The notes beneath the pieces were generated by a model, which made no database searches, had not been told where the DNA came from, and saw only the letters and a program-made list of their open reading frames with translations. A DNA stretch of 64,000 nt from Skeletonema tropicum (lineage: Eukaryota; Bacillariophyta; Thalassiosirophyceae; Thalassiosirales; Thalassiosiraceae): positions 124,001 through 188,000 of the forward strand of contig CM074143.1 in NCBI GenBank assembly GCA_037178625.1, in the 5' to 3' direction. This document shows, one piece after another, positions 34,140 to 43,021 of this stretch. The position numbers and the translations under genes were made by a program. Numbering within the stretch: the first letter of the stretch is position 1; every line of letters begins with the position of its first letter.

Positions 34140-35819
34140 ATGATGAAGCAAGAATTGCTCACAAATGAAGAAGCGCCTGATCGTCTCTCAGTCGTTCTCC
34201 AAAATCCATCTGCAGAATGGTCCGACATCCGAGCAGCCATGAAAGCTCAGGGAGCTGGCGGCTTCACCAATCTTGCCGTCGTGAATGCTCTCTCCTCAAA
34301 AGGCAGTGATCAAGCAGACAAGTCGTCCGACAATAGTAATGACAAGAGACCGATGCGATCGAAATACATTGAGCCGACTGCTAGCGCCGATGACGACGGC
34401 CAAGCAGCCAAAGAAAAAGATTATGTTGTGTCTTCTGCAAGCGGTGGTGATGATACGCTCATGCCACTAGGCCATAGGAGAGCAACACTGGCATCCCAAG
34501 ACAGCAACAACAGCGGCAGCACTACCCGACCATCTCTCCGAACCCTTCCTCGCCAGAAGTCACGACGACGTATGCGTCGTACGGGGTCGTCGCGACGTAT
34601 GCGTCTACTACGTTCATCAGTGAACACATCCATCAAATCGCTTACTTTGGACTCATTGGCTGAATCCGAATCAGCATCTGGATCACTTCACAATTCGTCT
34701 ACTGATTTTAATAACAGTTCATCGTTCAAGCTTGCAGGAGGAGGCGTCGTCGGCTTTGAAGACTCGGTCAATATTATGGATTTTGGTATCAGTCAACGTC
34801 GTTTGAGGGAAGCTTTAGATGGGAGTGATCGAAGTTGTTCATCGTTGGACACGGGTATGTTGGATGATCTGCAAGAAGAGTACAATGATAATGATGGAGA
34901 TTTATCGGGGAGTAGGCAGACCCTGCTTGTGAGCTGGCAACACGACAGTTCAGTGAGTGGTGGCGACGACGGAGATTTTAGGGGAAGTAGTAGGAGGGCA
35001 TTGATTTTGAGTTGGCGACAGGATAGTACAATGAGTGGTCTCGATGAGTCGTCGGTACGGTCGGAAGGGGATTTGAATAGCTATTATGATGTAGATTCGT
35101 GTGGTTTCTTGGATTGGCCTGCCGCCGCTAGGGAAGGAGACGAAGAGGGTGAAAGTGATGCTATTAAAACAGGGGAAGACACTGTTGATAGGGCAAATAA
35201 TGATGTTGAAGGAGGCACTCGTATTATTGAAGATGAAATCCACCATAAAGTCCAACAACAAGAGGAGGAGGAGGAGGAGTGGAATATTGAGGACTATGAG
35301 GGAGGAGGGGATGATTCGCATCATCCAGGTCGTAAAAAACCACGGTCTCATAGCATCAGTACCAGCACCATGGGATTGGCTGTCACAAATACATTTAAGA
35401 AGTTTACAAGGTCTAATGCCTCTTCTAATGCTTCTCAGGATGATGTGGACCTAATGAAGATCAAAGAGGCACTACCAACTATCATTGCCAAGAACAGACA
35501 GCAACACACTGAAGTGGATGACACTACTGCCGGCAAAAAGAAGCGTGCAGGATCCATCTCTGTAATTAGTAGGTTCCAGCAAAGCATGGAGGCTGAATTG
35601 AAGAAGGACAAAAAAAAGCCTGCTGAACGCATGATGTCTCGAAAGGAAGTAATTTGGGCAAAAGATAGCGTGAACTTTGGCTCGAATGACGAATACAAAA
35701 AGTTGTATGCTCTTGCCCCGAAGAAAAAGGCACCACAGCGGAATAGCTGGAATGTTTTTGAAAGGTTGAAGGGTCATACAATTGAAGACGACTTTTCAGA
35801 GCGAAGAAGCTCAAATTGA
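34140..35819 (+). CDS. Paralog family member 1 (Ser-rich acidic protein)
   Basis: A 559-residue single-exon protein of a family I do not recognise. Blocks shared by all members, in order: NPSAEWSDIRAAMKAQG (residues 22-38); a basic Arg/Ser region with RRxS motifs (about 135-165); NIMDFGISQRRL (about 210); RSEGDLNSY...CGFLDWP (about 306-325); EEWNIEDYE (about 378); a DLMKIKEALPTIIAKN helix (about 433); and a C-terminal block RKEVIWAKD...EYKKLYA (about 500-525). Between blocks the sequence is Ser/Asp/Gly-rich and probably disordered. The many RRxS and acidic-flanked Ser sites suggest phosphorylation. No signal peptide or membrane helix. It pairs with the gene at 36340 at a 2,200-base spacing; upstream and 3' flanks are duplicated too. 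Confidence 0.8.
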   Translation: MMKQELLTNEEAPDRLSVVLQNPSAEWSDIRAAMKAQGAGGFTNLAVVNALSSKGSDQADKSSDNSNDKRPMRSKYIEPTASADDDGQAAKEKDYVVSSASGGDDTLMPLGHRRATLASQDSNNSGSTTRPSLRTLPRQKSRRRMRRTGSSRRMRLLRSSVNTSIKSLTLDSLAESESASGSLHNSSTDFNNSSSFKLAGGGVVGFEDSVNIMDFGISQRRLREALDGSDRSCSSLDTGMLDDLQEEYNDNDGDLSGSRQTLLVSWQHDSSVSGGDDGDFRGSSRRALILSWRQDSTMSGLDESSVRSEGDLNSYYDVDSCGFLDWPAAAREGDEEGESDAIKTGEDTVDRANNDVEGGTRIIEDEIHHKVQQQEEEEEEWNIEDYEGGGDDSHHPGRKKPRSHSISTSTMGLAVTNTFKKFTRSNASSNASQDDVDLMKIKEALPTIIAKNRQQHTEVDDTTAGKKKRAGSISVISRFQQSMEAELKKDKKKPAERMMSRKEVIWAKDSVNFGSNDEYKKLYALAPKKKAPQRNSWNVFERLKGHTIEDDFSERRSSN

Positions 35820-36106
35820 AGATTGTGCAAATATTTTATGTAGGCTTTTAGGTTGATAATTGATATAAGATGAAAGTTAACTGAATCCTACATACTTCAA
35901 TGGTAATGGTATACCATTCAGAATTTCATTATGGAGGCCTATTTTTGATGATGACGCGAACATATACAGAAACTTGATCTACGCTTAGACTGCGAAAACG
36001 AAAAAAGTTTAGGTTATCAAGCGATTGAGGCATACAACCGACCGACCGACGCGACCGAGGAACCACGTAAGTACTTACGATACTTACCACAATTTTTTTA
36101 TGTATT

Positions 36107-36339
36107 TGTTAGATAACTTGAATTTGATCCCCGCTACGACTACCTTCTCTTACGCGCTGCGACAGAATCTGTAGAAGGAAATATGTATCTGGATACAGAA
36201 GGACACAAACGAACATCGAACATGTACTTGTGCAGGAATAAACATCAACACACGGGGATTTTATGTTCTCTTATGACCATGCCATGTCGAAGTACTTGGT
36301 CCGTCGCATCATAATCTGCAACAGGCCATCGCCCCAAAC
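36107..36339 (+). promoter_or_regulatory. Upstream module of paralog 2
   Basis: Repeats AACTTGAATTTGATCCCCGC, CTACCTTCTCTTACGCGCTG and TGGATACAGAAGGACACAAA from the modules at 32478 and 33817, with an extra insertion (TAGAAGGAAATATGTATC). The first 50 bases of the longer module are missing here. Confidence 0.55.
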
Positions 36340-37965
36340 ATGATGAAGCAATCCAAAACTGAATTGCTCACGAATGAAGAAGCGCCTGATCGTCTCTCAG
36401 TCGTTCTCCAAAATCCATCTGCAGAATGGTCCGACATCCGAGCAGCCATGAAAGCTCAGGGAGCTGGCGGCTGCACCAATCTTGCCGTCGTGAATGCTAC
36501 ATTCTCCTCAAAAGGCAGTGATTCAAAAGACAAATCCGACAATAGTAAAGATAAGAGATCGAAATACATTGAGCCGACTGCTAGTGCCGATGACGACGGC
36601 CAAGCAGCCAAAGAAAAAGATGTTGTGTCCGCCAGCGGTGGTGGTGGTGATGATGATACGCTCATGCCACTAGGCCATAGGAGAGCATCCCACGACAGCA
36701 ACAGCGGCAGCACCCGGCCATCTCTCCGAACCATTCCTCGCCAGACGTCACGACGACGTATGCGTCGTGCGGGGTCGCGACGTATGCGTCTACTACGTTC
36801 ATCATCGGTGAACACATCCATCAAATCGCTTACTTTGGACTCATTGGCTGAATCAGAAGGTACATCTGGCTCAATTAACAATTCGTCCACTGATTTTAAT
36901 AACAGTTCATCGTTCAAGCTTGCAGGAGACTCGGTCAATATTATGGATTTTGGTATCAGTCAACGTCGTTTGAGGGAAGCTTTAGATGGGAGTGATCGAA
37001 GTTGTTCATCGTTGGACACGGGTGTGTTGGATGATCTGCTAGAAGAATACGATGATGATGGAGATTTGTCGGGGAGTAGGCAGACCCTGATTGTGAGCTG
37101 GCAACGCGACAGGTCAACAGTGAGTGGTGGCGACGACGGAGATTTTAGGGGAAGTAGGAGGGCATTGATTTTGAGTTGGCGACAGGATAGTACAATGAGT
37201 GGTTTCGATGAAATGTCGGTACGGTCGGAAGGGGATTTGAATAGCTATGATGTAGATTCGTGTGGTTTCTTGGATTGGCCTGCCGCCGCTAGGGAAGGAG
37301 ACGAAGAGGGTGAAAGTGATGCTATTAAAACAGGGGAAGACACTGTTGTTAGGGCAAAAAATAATGATGTTGAAGGAGGCACTCGTATTGAAGATGAAAT
37401 CCAACATAAAGTCCAAAAACAAGAGGAGGAGTGGAATATTGAGGACTATGAGGGAGGTGGGGATGATTCGCATCATCCAGGTCGTAAAAAACCACGGTCT
37501 CATAGCATCAGTACCAGCACCATGGGATTGGCTGTCACAAATACATTCAAGAAGTTTACAAGGTCTAATGCCTCTTCTAATGCTTCTCAGGATGATATGG
37601 ACCTAATGAAGATCAAAGAGGCACTACCAACTATCATTGCCAAGAACAGACAGCAACACACCGAAGTGGATGGCACTACCGGCAAAAAGAAGCGTGCAGG
37701 ATCCATCTCTGTAATTAGTATGCTCCAGCAAAGCATGGAAACTGAATTGAAGAAGGACAAAAAGCCTGCTGAACGCATGTCTCGAAAGGAAGTAATTTGG
37801 GTAAAAGAAGATAGCGTGAAGTTTGGCTCTAATGACGAATACAAAAAGTTGTATACTCCTGCCCCGAAGAAAAGGGGACCACAGCGGAATAGCTGGAATG
37901 TTTTTGAAAGGTTGAAAGGTTATTCAATCGAAGACAACTTTTCAGAGCGAAGAAGCTCAAATTGA
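36340..37965 (+). CDS. Paralog family member 2
   Basis: A 541-residue single-exon protein, very similar to member 1 along its whole length. Differences are mostly in-frame indels in low-complexity stretches: an extra SKT near the N-terminus, loss of GGGVVGFE before DSVNIMDFG, and a shorter Glu run before EWNIEDYE. All shared blocks are present: NPSAEWSDIRAAMKAQG, NIMDFGISQRRL, RSEGDLNSY, EEWNIEDYE, RKEVIWVKED...EYKKLY. The 3' flank (GGTTGATAATTGATTTAAGA) also matches that of member 1, so the duplication unit includes both flanks. That indels preserve frame suggests both copies have been under selection to remain open. Confidence 0.8.
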   Translation: MMKQSKTELLTNEEAPDRLSVVLQNPSAEWSDIRAAMKAQGAGGCTNLAVVNATFSSKGSDSKDKSDNSKDKRSKYIEPTASADDDGQAAKEKDVVSASGGGGDDDTLMPLGHRRASHDSNSGSTRPSLRTIPRQTSRRRMRRAGSRRMRLLRSSSVNTSIKSLTLDSLAESEGTSGSINNSSTDFNNSSSFKLAGDSVNIMDFGISQRRLREALDGSDRSCSSLDTGVLDDLLEEYDDDGDLSGSRQTLIVSWQRDRSTVSGGDDGDFRGSRRALILSWRQDSTMSGFDEMSVRSEGDLNSYDVDSCGFLDWPAAAREGDEEGESDAIKTGEDTVVRAKNNDVEGGTRIEDEIQHKVQKQEEEWNIEDYEGGGDDSHHPGRKKPRSHSISTSTMGLAVTNTFKKFTRSNASSNASQDDMDLMKIKEALPTIIAKNRQQHTEVDGTTGKKKRAGSISVISMLQQSMETELKKDKKPAERMSRKEVIWVKEDSVKFGSNDEYKKLYTPAPKKRGPQRNSWNVFERLKGYSIEDNFSERRSSN

Positions 37966-38198
37966 AGATTGTGCATGTTATTGTTTGTAGGTTTTTAGGT
38001 TGATAATTGATTTAAGATGAAAGTTAACTGAATCCTTCATAATAGAGATAATCTCTATTGTCTATCGTCCATCCATCGTCAGCTCAAATCAATCGTCATC
38101 GGCAATGCTAAGTAGGACCCTACCATTAAGCACGTCCAATCAAAAAATAATCACACACCATCACAACCTATTCCCACCACAAATCAACCTATCTATCT

Positions 38199-39056
38199 CT
38201 ACAACTTTCCATCTCTATGCTTTTGTAATAGTTCCACAAACTCCCGTTTCTCCATCAAACCCAACGCCAATCTCCCCAAACCCGCCTTGGAAATTGCCCC
38301 CTTGAGTTCCTTCACACTCATTTCCGATGGATCCTTCAATTTGACTTTGAATTCACCTTCTCCCCCCGGTGGCAAGATTTGTTGCAAAAATGACAATACA
38401 TCCCCAATTTCTTGTGGATTTACTGAATGAGCTAAACCTGGATATGTCTTCAATGTGTAATTAGTAGCCCCCTTGGCCTTGACAGCTGATTGACTTTCAT
38501 TGGCGGCGGTAATTCTCACAAGTGGATCTGCTGCCCCGTGTCCATGCCAAATAGGCGTATCGTGCAATCCGTTTGCAATATTAAATCCACTTTCATGTGG
38601 CAAGTACCCACTCATGATGACAATCCCGGCAAGTTTCGATGACAGTTGCATCCCCGTGTAGAGACTGAGTGCCCCTCCCTGCGAAAATCCCGCCAGAACC
38701 ATGCGATTGTATGGCACACCCAAATGTTCGTGCTCATCTTTCAACAACTTCTCGATGCGCTGCTGTGATTCCTCAATTCCGTTGCAGAATTCATTGGATC
38801 GCTTATCCAGTCCGACAATATCGTACCAGCTTGGCATGGCCATGCCCATGTTCATTGTGACTTTTTGCGTCTTGGCGGTTGGGAGGATAAATTTAACATG
38901 TGGCATTTGTGATGCGAGATGTTCGGCCACGTCGACAAAGCCCTCGCTTGAGTCACCTAAGCCATGGCAGATGACTATGGTGGCACTTTGGAGGGACTCG
39001 TTGCTGGGGGAGACGATTATGGTACCGTCTCCCTGCCGTGTTGTTGTGGATGGCAT
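38199..39056 (-). CDS. Acyl-protein thioesterase / lysophospholipase-like hydrolase
   Basis: A 285-residue alpha/beta hydrolase of the APT1/LYPLA family, which removes palmitate from protein cysteines or acyl chains from lysophospholipids in the cytosol. Visible signatures: VICHGLGDSSEGF (oxyanion loop, residues about 28-40), LPTAKTQKVTMNMGMAMPSW (substrate loop), GFSQGGALSLYTG with nucleophile Ser (about 122), PIWHGHGAADPLV with the Asp (about 176) and YPGLAHSVNPQE with the His (about 211). A C-terminal extension beyond the usual end (EMSVKELKGAISKAGLGRLA) looks like a small helical SAP-like add-on. It lies on the opposite strand in the middle of the paralog array and is unrelated to it. Very likely functional. 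Confidence 0.9.
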   Translation of the reverse strand: MPSTTTRQGDGTIIVSPSNESLQSATIVICHGLGDSSEGFVDVAEHLASQMPHVKFILPTAKTQKVTMNMGMAMPSWYDIVGLDKRSNEFCNGIEESQQRIEKLLKDEHEHLGVPYNRMVLAGFSQGGALSLYTGMQLSSKLAGIVIMSGYLPHESGFNIANGLHDTPIWHGHGAADPLVRITAANESQSAVKAKGATNYTLKTYPGLAHSVNPQEIGDVLSFLQQILPPGGEGEFKVKLKDPSEMSVKELKGAISKAGLGRLALGLMEKREFVELLQKHRDGKL

Positions 39057-39607
39057 TGTTGGTATGTATTATTATTTTTGAAAGTGAAGGAGGGTTGTGA
39101 GTTGTGAGGGGTTTGATTTATTTGCTACGCACGAGAGTTGTGGCTGGCTTTTGTTACAGTTTACAGTATTCAACGGCTCCCTCGAAGAAAAATGTTACCA
39201 TACTTGGTCCCGTAACAAAGGCTTTACGACAGGCCAAAGGCTGATGAACAGGCCTTTTTAATCCGTACCATTCTACGCTGCGACATTCTCTCTTTGAAAG
39301 TAACCAAGCTTACGTTACTTAAATTGGTTCCTCTGTAGACTGAGACATGGTAAAGCTGTTCAGGGAAAGCACACAAAACCAGCAGCAGGAGATGCTCCGA
39401 GATGTCCAACTTCAATGTGCAGTAAATGTCTTTGCGTAAAGCTAAGCAATGTTTGTGAAGTGTTCGTTGCAGGCTACTCACTCACACAACAATCTACATC
39501 TTCGGCTGGCAGGAGCTTCTCTGCTACCCTGCATTGCATCATAAGAATTCATCAGCAGACAATCACGCCACTACTTATCAAGTACTTCTACAAATCATTC
39601 ACCGACG
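39057..39607. other. Spacer upstream of paralog 3
   Basis: Contains TTCCTCTGTAGACTGAG (about 39329), repeated upstream of the paralog 4 pseudogene (about 41349), and CAGACAATCACGCC...AGTACTTCTAC close to the start codon, also repeated (about 41682). These are shared upstream sequences of the second doublet. No gene seen. Confidence 0.5.
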
Positions 39608-41251
39608 ATGACAAACGACCAGGAAGATCCTCGCATACTCGTGCGTTCGCTCTCAACCGTCTTGAACGGTAAGTAACCAACTGGTGCAACGTAAAAGAAA
39701 ATTGTGCGTGTAATCGTAGTTTTGTGGAGTTCATATCTTATGAAATGATCATATCAACTTCTTCGTACTGCCACAACAGACCCAAACGCAGAATGGAAAG
39801 ATATCCGATCTGCCATGAAGGCAAAAACGCATGGACTCAAGTGCAGCACTAATCTTGCCATCGTCAATGCTTCCTGCTCTGGAGGCGTTGGGCCTGATGA
39901 TAATGATAACACTGCTGAGCTTATCAAACAAGGAGAAGGAAGCTACAGCAGCAATCGACGTCCATCTCGCAGAGCTAACCGCCGTGTATCTAGAAAACGT
40001 TCCTCACTCCGATGGTCGGCCAGAAGTTCCTCTGCCAGTCTTCAATCATCCTTCAACATCGATGATTCCGCCACTTCAAGAGGCTCTGTGAACATGATGG
40101 ATTTTGGTGTTAGCCAACGCTGTTTGGCAGTTCTAGACGAGAGTCTAAGAGGTTGTGCGCTAGATGATGATACTCGAAGCTGTGCTTCCTTGGATGAGCT
40201 GGACCAGTTGAAAGAAGAGTTTGAGTTTGATAACTCGGATGAAGAGGGAAGAGGAAGAGAGCTTGTAGGTAACCTCGACGGATCAATTCGATCGGAGGGA
40301 GATTTGGATGATTATGTGGATTCTTATGATGGATTCATGAATCAGCCTTCAACCCCACAGGAGAAAGAAGTTGGCGGATCTACTCTGAACGATCCTCCTG
40401 GAGAAGATGAAGAAGGGAATAAAATCAGCAGCAGCCGACGACCATCTCGACGTAGTGTCCGCCGCCAATCAAGACGACACGGATCACACCGATTGTCAGG
40501 TAGAAGTTCCGCTGGCAGTCTTGGTTCATCCTTCAGCTTCACTGATTCACTCATCTCTGAATCTGGTTTCATGGGTTGGCCATCTGCTGCTCAACAAGAA
40601 ATTGCTGGTGATTTGAATGAGGATGGAGGTGATGCCAATGATACTATTCAAGAGGAGCATGCTGATGAAATGAAGAGAGAAGAAGAAGAGTGGCACATCG
40701 AGGATTACGAGAAAAGCACAGATGATTCAGGTCATATCCAGCACTGTCTGAGTGAGGGCAGTAGTGGCTCTAGTGCATTTGCCAAAACGTTCCAACTCTT
40801 TGCTCGAGTGCCTATTAGTAATAGGCGTGCCTCGAATGCCTCGTCTGATCCTTGCCTGGATGGCACGATGGACTTGCTCAAGATCAAGCGGATGCTGCTC
40901 AGCGCCAAAAATAAGGAGCAGGGCGTGGAAGAAGAGGAAGACAATTACGATGAAGACGAAAAGAAGTGTGGTGGCTCCATGACCCTGTTTAGCATGTTCC
41001 AGCAAAGCTTGGCAGCGGAAATGGATGAAGTTACCGTCGAAAAAAATAGCGAACCTTTGCCAATAGCCAGCATGTATGATGGCGATAATGGACCGACCAG
41101 ACGCAGGACTCGAGAAGATGCAATCTGGATGCGACATAATAGCATTATCCACGACGACCCTGATGTATACAAAAAGCTGTATGCCCAACCTCCCAGTGAG
41201 GCAATGCCTCGGCAGAGTTTGAATATTTTTGGAAGGCCAAATAAGAAGTGA
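39608..41251 (+). CDS. Paralog family member 3 (two exons)
   Basis: Model: join(39608..39668, 39780..41251), 510 residues. The donor AACG/GTAAGT and acceptor CCACAACAG restore the family N-terminal block as VLNDPNAEWKDIRSAMKAK, split by the intron inside the Asp codon. Other blocks: NMMDFGVSQR, RSEGDLDDY, EEWHIEDYE, a TMDLLKIKRMLLSAKN helix, FSMFQQSLAAEM and REDAIWMRHN...VYKKLYA. This member carries the basic module twice (RRPSRRANRRVSRKRSSLRW and RRPSRRSVRRQSRRHGSHRL), each followed by a Ser-rich SL.SSF segment, which indicates an internal duplication. Members 1, 2, 5 and 6 have no intron here; the pseudogene at 41719 keeps traces of one. Confidence 0.75.
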
Positions 41252-41718
41252 GTTATGGCAGGGAAGGGATTGTACTGATGTTGTGGCGTGGGTGGTGGCT
41301 CGGATGAATTATCTATGCTTTCGCGAACGTGGGAGTATCAAATATTAGTTCCTCTGTAGACTGAGTCATAGTTTAGAATTACACATTTACTTGACGTGTC
41401 TGTTCTCACACCTATGTACACGCGCACAACCACAAAATCAGTACCTATCGCCAACAACATGTGGCAGATCTACTTCACAAAGATACATTAGCTCTCAGTC
41501 GACTCAATCTTCTCAGCCATTCACAGATGCTTTTCTTTTTCAAAATACCATTGATACGTTGTTTACCGTAGCACAGAAATAACCTAAAGCCCCACATACA
41601 TATCATCTAAGTAAAGTATATTGACGGAAAGCTAGCATTCATTTGCTGCCTCCCGCTTCCGCTTCCGCATACTTAATTCGTCAGACAATCACACCTATCG
41701 AGTACTTCTACCAACGAC

Positions 41719-43021
41719 GATGACGAACGACCAGGAAGATCCCCACCGCCTGAACGGTAACGGTAAGTAATGGTGCAAAGTAGGAAATTGTGCTTTTAAT
41801 CGTTCTAAATGATTTTATGTCGACTTCTATTGCCACCACAGGTTGCTCTGAATGCGTTGAGCCTGATAGAGCAAACTCAGTTATCCAATAACCGCGGCTG
41901 CTGAGATAATCAAAGTAGAAGAAGGGAGCAGAGCCAGAGCAGCAATCGACGTCCATCTCGCACCTCGCAGAGCTAGCCGCCGTGCATCTAGAAAACTTTT
42001 CTCACTCAGACTCAGACTCAGATGGTCGGCTAGAAGTTCCGCTACCAGTCTTCAATCATCCTTCAATTTCAATGATTCTAAGGTTTGATTGGACGGCTAT
42101 ACGTTTTTCAAGGTATTGTAGAAGAGATAAAGATGAGGAAAAGAATAAGACTACATCGCAAACGTCCCACGAGAGCAGCAGCAGCCGACGACGACGACCA
42201 TCTCGAAGACGAAGTTTCCACCGCAAATCAAGACGGCACTCCTCACGACACGGATCACAACGATTGTTAGGTAGAAGTGCCGCCGGCAGTCTTGGTCTTG
42301 GTTCATCCTTCAACATGAGTGATTCCCTCGTCTCTCTGAATCTGGTTTCATGGGATGGCCATCTGCCGCTCAAGAAGAAATTGCTGGTGAGGATGGAGCT
42401 GATGCCGATGATACTATTACTATTCAAGAGGAACATGCTAATGATATGAAGAGAGAAGAAAAAGAATGGCATATCGAGGATTGCGAGAAAAATACAGATG
42501 ATTCAGGCCACATAATCAGTGTCGTCTGAATGGCACGATGGACTTGCTCAAGATCAAGCAGATTCTGCTCAGCTCCAAAAATAAGGATAAGGAGCAGGGC
42601 GTGGAAGAAGTTGAAGTTTGAAGAGAATGACGACGAAAAGATGCGTGGTGGCTCCATGACCCTGATTAGCATGTTCCAGCAAAGTTTGGCTGTTGACGAC
42701 TATCCATGGTCTAGTTGGTTAACCCTTTCAACATTGGCATTGGCAGCAGAAATGGATGAAGTAAACGTCGAAAAAATAGCGAACCTTTGCCAATAGCCAG
42801 CATGTATGTGATGGCGATAATGAACCGACCAGACGCAGGACTCGAGAAGATGCAATCTGGATGCGACATAATACTACAATCTATGACGACCCTGATGTAT
42901 ACAAAAAGCTTATGCCCAACCTCCCAGTGAGGCAATGCCTTAGCAGCAGAGTTTGAATTGTTTTTGGAAGGCCAAAAAGTAAAGATAAAGATAAAGATAA
43001 AGAATTCAAGATGCCCACTTG
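41719..43021 (+). pseudogene. Paralog family member 4, decayed
   Basis: Closely related to member 3. Exon 1 (MTNDQEDP...) begins at 41719 but is shortened, and the start of exon 2 with the AEW block is missing. Afterwards the sequence follows member 3 through several frameshifts: RRRPSRRR...SRRHSSRHGSQ, GSSFNMSDSLV, a MARWTCSRSSR-frame copy of the DLLKIK region, MFQQSLAV, and GLSKMQSGCDI-frame DNA of the AIWMRHN block. A stretch of about 110 bases is deleted near 42525. A 54-base insert with a tRNA-like A-box sits at 42691-42744. The end carries AAAGAT tandem repeats (about 42976-43001). No continuous frame survives. Confidence 0.85.
42691..42744 (+). mobile_element. 54-base insertion carrying a tRNA-like A-box
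   Basis: Compared with member 3 (TTGGCAGCGGAAATGG), this copy has 54 extra bases flanked by TTGGC direct repeats (42686-42690 and 42740-42744). The insert contains TATCCATGGTCTAGTTGGTT, the 5' half of a tRNA with a good A-box (TGGTCTAGTTGG). I read it as insertion of a tRNA fragment with a 5-base target duplication. Confidence 0.6.
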
